The notes under the pieces: generated by a model
The model's input: the letters and a program-made list of their open reading frames with translations, nothing else
Databases searched by the model: none
What the model was told of the DNA's origin: nothing
NCBI GenBank assembly: GCA_947473045.1
Contig: CANJCO010000024.1
Coordinates: 1 to 64,000, forward strand
From: Myxococcales bacterium
Lineage (GTDB): Bacteria; Myxococcota_A; Polyangia; Polyangiales; Polyangiaceae
Direction: 5' to 3'
Length of the DNA: 64,000 nucleotides
Shown here: positions 43,077 through 50,974 of the stretch, in pieces
Numbering within the stretch: position 1 is the stretch's first letter
Layout of the letters: every line of letters starts with the position of its first letter
Program-made: the position numbers and the translations under genes

Positions 43077-43553
43077 TTACTTCCTGAGCCGGTCGAGGAT
43101 CTCATCGACCTTCGCGGTGGTGAGGTTCTCGAAGTAGTCCTGATCGACCTGCATCATGGGCGCCGTGCCACAGCTGGCGAGGCACTCGGCCGTTCGCAGC
43201 GTGATCTTGCCGTCGCTGGTCGTCTCGCCGGCATGAATGCCGAGCTTCTTCTCGCACTGATGCAGCACGGCTCCTGCGCCGCGCAGGGCGCAGGGGAGGG
43301 TGCGACACACCCAAACCTGGTGCTTGCCGACCGGCTTTTGGTTAAACAGCGAATAGAACGTGACCACGCCCTGGACGTGGGCCGGCGGCAGGTCGAGCTT
43401 GCGCGCGACGAAGTCGACGACGTCCGGGCTGACCCAGCCGTTCTGCTCCTGACAAAGGTGCAGCAAAGGAATGCACGCCGCCATTTTTGTGGAATAGCGC
43501 GTGAGCAGCTCAGCGAGCTTCTGCTCGCGGTCGGCAGTCAAGGCGAAGGACAT
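43077..43553 (-). CDS. nuoE: NADH-quinone oxidoreductase subunit E
   Basis: 158 residues from ATG 43553, with a [2Fe-2S] (N1a) thioredoxin-like domain. The four Cys ligands fit CRTLPCALRG (Cys pair) and AECLASCG (Cys pair). HVQGVVTFYSLFNQKPVGKH is a family block. It is the first gene of the nuoE-F-J-K-L-M-N run, so the promoter should lie in 43554-43700. Confidence 0.96.
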   Translation of the reverse strand: MSFALTADREQKLAELLTRYSTKMAACIPLLHLCQEQNGWVSPDVVDFVARKLDLPPAHVQGVVTFYSLFNQKPVGKHQVWVCRTLPCALRGAGAVLHQCEKKLGIHAGETTSDGKITLRTAECLASCGTAPMMQVDQDYFENLTTAKVDEILDRLRK

Positions 43554-43891
43554 CGCGGGTATTCGTTCCTGGTCGGGCTCGTTCTCTCGGAGCGAGAGGA
43601 AAATGCCTTATTTTGCGCGGGATACGGTCGTCAGAGCGAGCGGGAAACTAGTGTCGAGGGTGCACGGGTGTCAAGCACTAGGTCGGAGCGGGCGTCGGTC
43701 GCCCGCATCGAGGGTCGCTCGCGCGTCGCACCGCGGCCCCGAAACGGCCTGGGGGGCGGATAGTCCTTGAGCCCCGGTGGTCCCGGCGAGTATGATCCCC
43801 GCGCCATTGTATTGGGTGGCGACTCATTCGCGCCCTTGCCGGGCCACAAACTCGGCATACCGGCGCCAGGCGACCAGCGGAGGTACGAGCG
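43554..43891. promoter_or_regulatory. Divergent intergenic region between nuoE and the TM2 gene
   Basis: 338 bases with no gene I can support. A small hairpin CTCTCG/CGAGAG lies at 43584-43598, and a locally AT-richer patch (AAAATGCCTTATTTTG) follows at 43600-43615 upstream of nuoE; this could be part of its promoter. On the other side, a strong Shine-Dalgarno GGAGG is at 43879-43883, eight bases before GTG 43892. No clear sigma-70 hexamers were identified. Both neighbouring genes should start transcription here. Confidence 0.5.
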
Positions 43892-44809
43892 GTGTTTTGT
43901 CCTAATTGCGGCACTCAAAACGGCGACGCGGAGCTGACCTGCTCGAAATGCAGCTTTAATCTCAAGGGCGCGGCGGTGCCGAAATTCAAGGGCACGATGC
44001 TCATGATGAATCAGCCCCCGGGCGGCGTTCCCGGCGCTCCGCCGATGGCTCCCAATCCTCCGCCGCCGCGTCCGATGGCGAGCGCGTTGAAGGGCACGAT
44101 GGTGGGAGTTGCGCCTCCCATGGCGGGCTCTGCTCCCAAGCCCCCCGACGCTCCTGCGCCCGAGCCCTCGTTGTTTGCGGCGCCTCCCCCGGCGGCCTTC
44201 GAGGCGCCTGCCCCGGCGCCCGCTTATGTCGCCCCCCCGGCGCCGGCTTACGTTGCTCCGGCTGCCCCGGCAGCCTGGGATGCGCCAGTGAATGCCCTCG
44301 CGGGGACGCTCGTGGCGGGTGCTCCCGACGCGATGACGTACGGCGCGCCGCCCGCCGGCTTCGGTGCTCCGGCCCCCGAGCAGGCTTATGGCGCACCTCC
44401 CGCTGATCCGTCGTTTGGCGCGGCGCCCGGTGGTGGTTACGGCGCGCCCGTAGCGGCTCCCTATCAGGCTGCTCCCGGAGGCTATGGGCCGCAAGGCGGC
44501 ATGGCTCCCTATCAGGGGCAGGGGCAAGGCGGCATGGGGCAGTATCAGGCTCCGGGCGGGATGGGCGGATATCCGCCTCCCGGCGCCATGGCGCCCGCAG
44601 GTGAAGGCAAGCCCTGGATGATCACCTTGCTGTTGTGCGTGTTCGCCGGAACCCTCGGCGTTCACCGATTCTACGTCGGCAAGATTGGGAGCGGCGTCGG
44701 CATGCTCCTCACTTTCGGCGGCTGCGGTATCTGGGCCCTGATCGATCTGATCATGATCCTGACCGGCAAGTTCACCGACGCGCAGGGGCGGCCGCTCGTC
44801 AAGACCTGA
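43892..44809 (+). CDS. TM2-domain membrane protein with N-terminal zinc ribbon
   Basis: 305 residues from GTG 43892, with GGAGG eight bases before it. The first ~25 residues are a zinc ribbon (CPNCGTQ...CSKCSF). Residues ~30-235 are a low-complexity Pro/Ala/Gly linker with repeats such as [16 protein letters not shown] and [16 protein letters not shown]. The C-terminal TM2 domain has two helices ([27 protein letters not shown] and [24 protein letters not shown]) with the family HRFYVGK and DxxxILTGKF motifs. Function of TM2 proteins in bacteria is poorly known. Confidence 0.88.
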   Translation: MFCPNCGTQNGDAELTCSKCSFNLKGAAVPKFKGTMLMMNQPPGGVPGAPPMAPNPPPPRPMASALKGTMVGVAPPMAGSAPKPPDAPAPEPSLFAAPPPAAFEAPAPAPAYVAPPAPAYVAPAAPAAWDAPVNALAGTLVAGAPDAMTYGAPPAGFGAPAPEQAYGAPPADPSFGAAPGGGYGAPVAAPYQAAPGGYGPQGGMAPYQGQGQGGMGQYQAPGGMGGYPPPGAMAPAGEGKPWMITLLLCVFAGTLGVHRFYVGKIGSGVGMLLTFGGCGIWALIDLIMILTGKFTDAQGRPLVKT

Positions 44810-44819
44810 TGTCGGGCGG

Positions 44820-45251
44820 CTAGTCGGTTTCGACCGGCCCACCGAACGCGCCGAAGAATCGGCTCAGCCACAGCATAAACAGCGCGAGGGCGATCACTAC
44901 GGTCGCGCCTCGCGCTTCTTTTTTTTCCGACCAGGTACCAAGGTTCCCGTTCCACACGTACGTGCCGAGCTCGAGCGCCACGATGATCGCGACGAAAGGG
45001 CTCACGACGAGGACGAGGGGATGCAGGGCGAGCGCCGCGTGGAGATGACCGCTGATGGCGAGCTTGGTCGCAGTGGTCACGCCGCAGGTGGGGCAGGGGT
45101 GGTGCACGAAGCGCGCAACCGGGCAGCGCCAGTGGAGGGCGCGCGTGTACATGTGACCGAGCGCCAGCCCGAGCGTCAAGACGGGCAGTGCGAGCCTTCG
45201 CCTGCGCCCTTGCCAGACGGTCTCCGAAGACGGCGACGCGGGGGCGGTCAC
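44820..45251 (-). CDS. DUF2752 family membrane protein
   Basis: 143 residues from GTG 45251, which avoids an overlap with ychF (longer frames start inside that gene). The family mark is the Cys-Gly segment CPTCGVTTATKLAISGHLHAALALHPL. Further hydrophobic helices follow, including VLVVSPFVAIIVALELGTYVW and VVIALALFMLWLSRFFG. DUF2752 proteins are small integral membrane proteins of unknown role. They are often found near TM2-domain genes, and here the TM2 gene is convergent with it, 10 bases away. Confidence 0.85.
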   Translation of the reverse strand: MTAPASPSSETVWQGRRRRLALPVLTLGLALGHMYTRALHWRCPVARFVHHPCPTCGVTTATKLAISGHLHAALALHPLVLVVSPFVAIIVALELGTYVWNGNLGTWSEKKEARGATVVIALALFMLWLSRFFGAFGGPVETD

Positions 45252-45294
45252 GGGACGGTCGTCCTGTCTGGTCGTGACGCCGCCGACTCGCCGG

Positions 45295-46401
45295 TCAGAC
45301 GTTGAAGCGGAAGTGCACGACGTCTCCGTCGCGCATGACGTATTCCTTGCCCTCAATCGAGAGCTTGCCCGCGTCTCGGCACTTGGACTCGCCGCCGAGC
45401 TTCACGAAATCTTCCCACCAGATGACCTCGGCCTTAATGAAGCCCTTCTCGAAGTCGGTGTGAATGACGCCTGCCGCCTGCGGCGCGCGCGCTCCCACGA
45501 ACGTGGTCCACGCGCGGATCTCCACCTTGCCGGCAGTGATGAAGGTCATCAGGTCGAGAATCTTGTATCCTGCACGGATTACCCCGTACAGGCCCGGCTC
45601 TTTGAGGCCGGCGCTTTCAAGGAACTCGGGACGGTCTTTCGGATCGAGCAACGCGATTTGCTCTTCGAGCGCGGCGCACACGGGGACGACCGGAGCGCCC
45701 TCGGCGTCAGCGAGGGCCTTGAGCGCCATGAAGTGCTTGTTGCCTTCGAGGTTCGCGAGGGACGCCTCGTCGACGTTCGCTACGTAGAATGCAGGCTTGG
45801 CGGTGAGCAGCTGCATCTCGCGTAAAATGATCGGCGCGTCCTGGTTTTCGGGGAGCTTGAACGTTCGCGCGGGTATTCCCTGGTCGAGAATTTTCGCGAG
45901 CGCCTCGCAGATTTCGCCCGCGAGCTTTTCTTTGGGATCGCCGCTTTTTGCAGCCTTGCGTGAGCGGTCGAGGCGCTTTTGAACCGTGTCGAGGTCTTTG
46001 AGGCACAGCTCGTAGGTCACCGTCGCGATATCGCTGACCGGGTCGACGCGATTTTCGACGTGCACGATGTTGGGATCTTCGAAGCAGCGCGCGACCTGGC
46101 AGATCGCGTTCGCTTCGCGGATGTGGGCCAGAAACTGGTTGCCCAGCCCCTCACCTTTGCTCGCGCCGCGCACGAGTCCGGCGATGTCGACGAACTCAAT
46201 CGAGGTGGGAACGATCTTGTCGGCGTGCACGACGGTGTCGAGCGCATCGAGCCGGGGGTCCGGCACGATGACGACGCCGACGTTGGGCTCGATTGTGCAA
46301 AACGGGTAGTTGGCAGCTTCGGCCTTCGCCGATGACAGGGAGTTGAAGAGCGTCGATTTACCGACGTTGGGGAGGCCTACGATTCCGACGGAGAGACCCA
46401 T
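45295..46401 (-). CDS. ychF: Redox-regulated ATPase/GTPase YchF (Obg family)
   Basis: 368 residues from ATG 46401, near the usual ~363. The P-loop is GLPNVGKST (8-16), the switch-II motif is DIAGLVRGASKGEGLGNQFL, and the specificity region NVDEASL replaces NKxD, as in ATP-preferring YchF/OLA1. The TGS domain follows at the C-terminus (IRAWTTFVGARAPQAAGVIHTDFEKGFIKAEV, ending RDGDVVHFRFNV). It binds ribosomes and is involved in stress responses. Confidence 0.97.
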   Translation of the reverse strand: MGLSVGIVGLPNVGKSTLFNSLSSAKAEAANYPFCTIEPNVGVVIVPDPRLDALDTVVHADKIVPTSIEFVDIAGLVRGASKGEGLGNQFLAHIREANAICQVARCFEDPNIVHVENRVDPVSDIATVTYELCLKDLDTVQKRLDRSRKAAKSGDPKEKLAGEICEALAKILDQGIPARTFKLPENQDAPIILREMQLLTAKPAFYVANVDEASLANLEGNKHFMALKALADAEGAPVVPVCAALEEQIALLDPKDRPEFLESAGLKEPGLYGVIRAGYKILDLMTFITAGKVEIRAWTTFVGARAPQAAGVIHTDFEKGFIKAEVIWWEDFVKLGGESKCRDAGKLSIEGKEYVMRDGDVVHFRFNV

Positions 46402-46472
46402 GGATTTTGCGAGGCGCAGGTAACACGCGCGGCTGCGTCGGGCAAGCGCGGTCGCCCGCCGTCACCGCCGGC

Positions 46473-47081
46473 TCAGCCGCCCCGGGCCACGCGGCGCAGC
46501 AGGATATTGCGGCGCGCCGCGCGGTCGACGGCGGCATCAAGCAGCTGCGCGCTGAAGCCGGTGACGATTTCCCCTTCGATGTTGATCGTCGGAATCGTTC
46601 CGCTCGAATTGAGCTGGCGGAGCTTTTGTCTCGCGCCGGGAGTCAGGTCGACATCGGCCGTGATGTAGGGGATCTGGCGCTCGTCGAGCCAGGCCTTCGC
46701 GAGACGGCAGGGGCCGCACCACACCGCGGAGTAGATTGTGATCGAGACGTGCCGTCGCGCCGCGGGGAGCTGCTCCGCGACCTCGTTGCGCCAGTCGGGA
46801 GTGTCGGGCTCTGGCGGCAGCAACGGAAGCGACTCGCGGGTCGGAGTCAGGGAATCATCGGTCGTGCCGTGCGTGTAGGCGGCCTCCTGGCGCGCGCGCA
46901 TGGCTCCGATTTTCTGAGTGCCGACCTTGATGAGGCCCGCCGCCAGAAGAAGGGCGAGCGATGCCGCGGCTGCCGGCGCCATCCATGACGGAAGCCTCGC
47001 CTCTGCGGCCCGTTGCTCGCGAACGCACAACAGGCACTCGCCCTCAGGCGATCGCGCAATCCCGTGGCGCTCACATCGCAT
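46473..47081 (-). CDS. Membrane-anchored glutaredoxin-like protein with zinc-ribbon N-terminus
   Basis: 202 residues from ATG 47081. The N-terminus has a Cys/His motif (CERHGIARSPEGECLLCVREQ pattern), then a membrane helix (APAAAASLALLLAAGLIKVG). A ~40-residue linker leads to a thioredoxin-fold domain: ITIYSAVWCGPCRLAKAWLDERQIPYITADVD with the active-site CGPC, and the cis-Pro loop GTIPTINI. The domain could act as a disulfide reductase on either face of the membrane. The start lies 31 bases from the divergent coaBC start. Confidence 0.8.
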   Translation of the reverse strand: MRCERHGIARSPEGECLLCVREQRAAEARLPSWMAPAAAASLALLLAAGLIKVGTQKIGAMRARQEAAYTHGTTDDSLTPTRESLPLLPPEPDTPDWRNEVAEQLPAARRHVSITIYSAVWCGPCRLAKAWLDERQIPYITADVDLTPGARQKLRQLNSSGTIPTINIEGEIVTGFSAQLLDAAVDRAARRNILLRRVARGG

Positions 47082-47112
47082 CGCTTCGCTCCCGTGGTAG
47101 ACAGGATCGTCG

Positions 47113-48324
47113 ATGCAACGACTCCGGGCAACCACGATTGCGCTTGCTGTCACGGGCAGTATCGCCGCCTATAAGTCCGCGGCTCTCGCGCGATCGCTGG
47201 TGCAACGCGGAGCGCGCGTGTTGCCGGTGATGACGCGCGGCGCGCAAAAATTCCTCGGAGCGGCCACGCTGAGCGGAATCACCGGCGAGGCCGTATCAGA
47301 CGATATGTGGGACGCCTCGTTCGCCGGCGAAATGCACGTGTCGATCGCCGACGCGGCCGATGCGCTCGTTATCGCGCCGGCTACGGCAGACGTCCTCGCG
47401 CGGCTGGCTTCCGGGCGCGCCGACGATCTCGTGACCGCCATTGCGTTGTGCGCAAAGGGTCCCATTTTGGTGGCTCCCGCGATGCACCCGCGGATGTGGG
47501 GGCACCCTGCCACTCAGGCGAATGTTGCCAGGTTGATCGAACACGGGCGCGTTCAGTTCGTCGGTCCGGTGTTCGGTGAGGTCGCTTCGGGCGACCGCGG
47601 ATTCGGTCGCATGAGCGAGCCCGACGATATCGCCGCAGCGCTCGTCGCGGCGCTTTCGCCGAAAGACCTCGCGACCCGCCGCGTATTGATTACGGCCGGT
47701 CCAACGTTCGAAGACATGGACCCGGTGCGATTTATTGGCAACCGTTCGACCGGCAAAATGGGCTTCGCAATCGCAGAGCGGGCCTCCGCGCGAGGCGCGA
47801 CGGTGACGCTCGTCGCAGGGCCGGTAACGCTCGCTACCCCCCGCGGAGTGCGGCGAATCGATGTGCGAAGCGCCGTCGAAATGCGAGAAGCTATGTGGCA
47901 GGTCGCGTCGCCCGATCTTTCGGGCGTCGACGCGGTCATCATGGCAGCGGCAGTGGCGGACTACCGATTTTCTGCAATTGCGCCCTACAAGTCCAAAAAA
48001 CAGGGCGAAGTTGTCTCGATATCGCTGCTCCGCAATCCGGATATCATCGCCGAGTTCGGGGCTGCGCGCACCGGTGCCTTTCCCGCGCTCGTCGCCTTCG
48101 CGCTCGAGACCATCGGTGGGGCGGCGCTCGTCGAGGAAGCGCGGCGCAAGCTCCGAAGCAAGCGGGTCGACGTGGTCGTCGCCAACGAGGCGCGCTCGTC
48201 GCTCGGCGGCGATGACGCGAGCGTTCTGCTGGTTGACGAGATCTCTCACGCGCCCGTTCCGCTCGCGAGCAAGCACGACATCGCAGACGCGATATTGAGC
48301 GCAGTCGCGCGCCGGCTGGTTTGA
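47113..48324 (+). CDS. coaBC: Bifunctional phosphopantothenoylcysteine decarboxylase / phosphopantothenate-cysteine ligase
   Basis: 403 residues from ATG 47113. The N-terminal CoaC flavoprotein domain has VTGSIAAYKSAALAR, the FMN region ADALVIAPATADVLARLASGRADDL and the APAMHPRMW substrate loop. The C-terminal CoaB domain has ITAGPTFEDMDPVRFIGNRSTGKMG, AAAVADYRF and the YKSKKQGE lysine segment, with RNPDII after it. Together they convert phosphopantothenate to 4'-phosphopantetheine for coenzyme A. The His in AMHPRMW, where E. coli has Asn, is common in other lineages. Confidence 0.97.
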   Translation: MQRLRATTIALAVTGSIAAYKSAALARSLVQRGARVLPVMTRGAQKFLGAATLSGITGEAVSDDMWDASFAGEMHVSIADAADALVIAPATADVLARLASGRADDLVTAIALCAKGPILVAPAMHPRMWGHPATQANVARLIEHGRVQFVGPVFGEVASGDRGFGRMSEPDDIAAALVAALSPKDLATRRVLITAGPTFEDMDPVRFIGNRSTGKMGFAIAERASARGATVTLVAGPVTLATPRGVRRIDVRSAVEMREAMWQVASPDLSGVDAVIMAAAVADYRFSAIAPYKSKKQGEVVSISLLRNPDIIAEFGAARTGAFPALVAFALETIGGAALVEEARRKLRSKRVDVVVANEARSSLGGDDASVLLVDEISHAPVPLASKHDIADAILSAVARRLV

Positions 48325-48358
48325 CGCCGCATCGCTAAGTCGGTTACTGCACGCTCGC

Positions 48359-48590
48359 CAGTCCCGATCGAGGCGGTTGCCTTGACGAGCCTGCTCGCAC
48401 GCGGTCATGCACGGGATTGTCCCGCGCTGGGAAGCTGGTGAAAAACCAGCACGGCACCCGCCACGGTAACCGAGGACGAACCTGCACTTTTGCGCTCCGA
48501 GTACGAACTCGGGCGCAGAATAAACAGCCACTGAGCGCAAGCTTGGGAAGGCGCAGGCGAGGATGATTCGGGAGTCCGGAGACCGGACTG
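48359..48590 (+). ncRNA. Cobalamin (B12) riboswitch
   Basis: Upstream of the lipoprotein gene, all core elements occur in the order known for AdoCbl riboswitches. These are GGGAA (48429-48433), a GCTGG/CCAGC stem capped by TGAAAAA (48434-48450), the B12-box-like CCGCCACGGTAA (48458-48469), AGCCACTG (48526-48533), GGGAAGG (48545-48551) and a GGATGATTC...GGAGTCCGGAGACC block (48561-48584). CAGTCC (48359-48364) can pair with GGACTG (48585-48590) to close P1. Between boxes lies a variable arm (TGCGCTCCGAG and its partner, 48490-48518). It should repress the downstream gene when cobalamin is plentiful. Confidence 0.92.
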
Positions 48591-48608
48591 CGCGCGAACT
48601 CGGATGTG

Positions 48609-48628
48609 CCTGCGCGGGCCTGCGCAGG
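48609..48628 (+). promoter_or_regulatory. Hairpin that can hide the ribosome binding site (riboswitch expression platform)
   Basis: CCTGCGC (48609-48615) pairs perfectly with GCGCAGG (48622-48628), with loop GGGCCT. The 3' arm covers the start of the Shine-Dalgarno AGGAG at 48626-48630, which lies 11 bases before ATG 48642. This is consistent with translational control by the riboswitch. A competing upstream pairing is not proven. Confidence 0.55.
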
Positions 48629-48641
48629 AGATGGGTGTATT

Positions 48642-49961
48642 ATGCAAATTCGTTATTTTGTCGTCAGCTCGGTTGCTCTAATTGCGTGTACGGGAGACGA
48701 CGTCTCGGTCGCGACGGCGCCCGACGCGGGCCGGCGCGACGCCACTACCTTCGACGCGCAACCGCCGGTTGACGCGGGCACTGCCGACGCGCCCGACGCG
48801 ACGTTGCCGCCGGCGCTGCACCTGCTCATGACCCAGCAGGCCAAGAGCGGCGAGCTCGTCTCGATCGATCCGATGAAGGGCGCGGTAGACGGGCGCCTCG
48901 CTTTCAGCGGGTTCGGTTTTGCGGCCGGTGGTCAGTCCGATCCGTTTCTCGTGCAGAGCAGCGCCGATCTCGTGGCCCGCCTCGACCGCGACAAGCCCTG
49001 GATCGTGCGGTCATCGTGGTCGGTCGCGGGGAGCGACGGCGTCGACGGGGGCAGCGCCTATGCCGATCCCGTGCAGGTCATTGTCGTATCGCCCAACAAG
49101 GCATATGTGCTGCGATTCAATCGCAACTCGATCGCGATTATCGATCCGACCCAGAGCGCAGACGGCGGAGTTGCTTCGAGCTACGTGAGTCTGGCTTCGC
49201 TTCAGCAACCGGGCGACCACGACGGCTCGGTCGATATGAGCGGCGCCATTTTCGACCCGGCGCGCAAGCGACTTTATGTGGCGCTGTCGAATATTGATCT
49301 CAATAACGTTGATCCAAATGGCTATTTCCAGCTTTGCGGGAATACCAAGAGCTCAATCATCGCGATTGATACGACGACCGACAAGGTGGTCGACCTCGGC
49401 GGGCAGGCGCCGGGTGGCGGCGTCACCCTCGCGGGCGTGAGTCCCCAGTTTGGTGCCTATGGGGGCCTCGCCTACGACGCGGTGGGAGATCGCCTGCTGG
49501 TGCTTACGACTGGCTGCAATCAGGTGGCAGGTGACGGCGGCGCGGGAGCTCTCGTGGGCCGGGGCATTGAGGCCGTCACGATGAAAGACGGCAAGACCCA
49601 GGCGCTGCTCGATCTGAATTCGTATGATTTCCCCGGACAGATGCTCTACGTCGGGCAACACGACGCGCTCGTTCAGGTCGGATATGGCCCCTATGCCACG
49701 ACCTATCGGTGGGACCCCGCGACTTCGGCGCTTGGCGCGCCGCTGGCATCGGCCCCCGACGTGTTCGCGTTCGACGCAAAGAGCGGGTCGATCGTCGGAC
49801 CGCAGACCCCCCTGCTGCCCGACGGCGGAGTCGGGACTGTGCGCGTGGTGAGCGTGTCAATCGCCGCAGACGGTGGCGCTCCGGCAGTTGTGGTGACGAG
49901 CCCGTTTAGCGAGTCCGGCGGCTTTTTTGGCAACGCCGTGCTCTTCCCGGGCGCGAACTAG
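48642..49961 (+). CDS. Cobalamin-riboswitch-controlled lipoprotein, beta-propeller-like
   Basis: 439 residues from ATG 48642, with AGGAG 11 bases upstream. The signal peptide (MQIRYFVVSSVALIACTG) ends at lipobox LIAC, followed by an Asp/Ala-rich linker of ~40 residues. The rest is strand-rich with YncE-like propeller blades: GELVSIDPMKGAVDGRLAF, PNKAYVLRFNRNSIAIIDPT, RKRLYVALSNIDL, SSIIAIDTTTDKVVDLG, GDRLLVLTTGCNQ and TYRWDPATSALG. Control by a B12 riboswitch points to a role in corrinoid capture or transport, as a surface or periplasmic binder. No btuB, btuF or cobalamin synthesis gene is adjacent; galE follows on the other strand. Confidence 0.85.
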   Translation: MQIRYFVVSSVALIACTGDDVSVATAPDAGRRDATTFDAQPPVDAGTADAPDATLPPALHLLMTQQAKSGELVSIDPMKGAVDGRLAFSGFGFAAGGQSDPFLVQSSADLVARLDRDKPWIVRSSWSVAGSDGVDGGSAYADPVQVIVVSPNKAYVLRFNRNSIAIIDPTQSADGGVASSYVSLASLQQPGDHDGSVDMSGAIFDPARKRLYVALSNIDLNNVDPNGYFQLCGNTKSSIIAIDTTTDKVVDLGGQAPGGGVTLAGVSPQFGAYGGLAYDAVGDRLLVLTTGCNQVAGDGGAGALVGRGIEAVTMKDGKTQALLDLNSYDFPGQMLYVGQHDALVQVGYGPYATTYRWDPATSALGAPLASAPDVFAFDAKSGSIVGPQTPLLPDGGVGTVRVVSVSIAADGGAPAVVVTSPFSESGGFFGNAVLFPGAN

Positions 49962-49964
49962 GCG

Positions 49965-50933
49965 CTATTGCCGCGCCAGCCACGCGCAGGCGTCGCTGAC
50001 GATCTCGGTCAGCGAAGCGCGCGAGGGGCGCCATCCAAGAACACGCGCAGCGCGCGCGGCTGATGCCACGAGCACGGGCGGATCCCCCGCCCGTCGCTCG
50101 CCGTAGCTGACCGGTACCGTTTTGCCGGTGACGCGCTCAACGCAGGCGATCGCCTCGCGCACCGAGTGCCCCTGACCCGTGCCGAGGTTGAACGCGCCGC
50201 TCTCGCCGCCGTCTGCCAAATAGACGAGGGCGGCTACGTGAGCGTCGCTCAGATCGCGGACGTGAACGTAGTCGCGGACGCAGGTTCCGTCGGGAGTGTC
50301 GTAGTCGGTGCCAAACACAGTCATTGGCGCCCTCTTGCCGAGCGCCGCGTCGATAAGAAGCGGAAGCAAGTGCGTCTCCGGATCGTGGCGTTCGCCGAGG
50401 CCTTCGTCCGTCCACGCGCCGGCGGCGTTGAAGTAGCGCAGCGCCGCATAACTGAGGCCGTAGGCCGTTGCGTAGGAGGCGAGCACGCGCTCGAGCGCCA
50501 GCTTCGATTCTCCATAAGGGTTTATTGGAAGCGTCGGGTGGGCCTCGTCAATCGGCGTGTATTGCGGATATCCGTATACTGCGGCCGTTGACGAGAGCAC
50601 GAAGCGCCGCACGCCGGCCGACAGCACGTGTTCGAGAAGCGTGATGCCAGCTGCCAGGTTGTCGCGAAAATACAGCCGCGGGTCGCGCATCGACTCGCCG
50701 ACCTGAATGCGCGACGCGAAGTGGAGCACCGAGTCGATCTCCCGATCGACGAGCAGCTCGCGTACGCGCGGATCGCGCACGTCGAAGGGCGCGAGGTGCA
50801 CCCCCGCCGGGACCGTGTCGGCAAACCCCGCGCTCAGGTCGTCAACGATCGTGACATCGTGGCCCGCGTGGAGGAGACAACGGACCATGTGCGAGCCGAT
50901 GTACCCGCAGCCCCCTGTGACCAGTACGCGCAT
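49965..50933 (-). CDS. galE: UDP-glucose 4-epimerase (GalE-type)
   Basis: 322 residues from ATG 50933. The NAD-binding N-terminus VLVTGGCGYIGSHMVRCLL, the catalytic Ser in VLSSTAAVYG, YGESKLALE (Tyr and Lys of the SDR active site) and NAAGAWTDEGLGERHDPETHLLP are typical. It interconverts UDP-glucose and UDP-galactose for polysaccharide synthesis. It is last in a minus-strand run after the kinase and acyltransferase genes. Confidence 0.93.
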   Translation of the reverse strand: MRVLVTGGCGYIGSHMVRCLLHAGHDVTIVDDLSAGFADTVPAGVHLAPFDVRDPRVRELLVDREIDSVLHFASRIQVGESMRDPRLYFRDNLAAGITLLEHVLSAGVRRFVLSSTAAVYGYPQYTPIDEAHPTLPINPYGESKLALERVLASYATAYGLSYAALRYFNAAGAWTDEGLGERHDPETHLLPLLIDAALGKRAPMTVFGTDYDTPDGTCVRDYVHVRDLSDAHVAALVYLADGGESGAFNLGTGQGHSVREAIACVERVTGKTVPVSYGERRAGDPPVLVASAARAARVLGWRPSRASLTEIVSDACAWLARQ

Positions 50934-50974
50934 CGCTCAATCATACACACGCAGGGGCATGGACCGGCTGGACT

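Noticed and set aside
47113..48324. His in place of Asn in the CoaC motif AMHPRMW as a sign of lost decarboxylase activity
   Set aside because: CoaBC proteins of other lineages, such as actinobacteria, carry AMH.EMW, so this is a normal variant.
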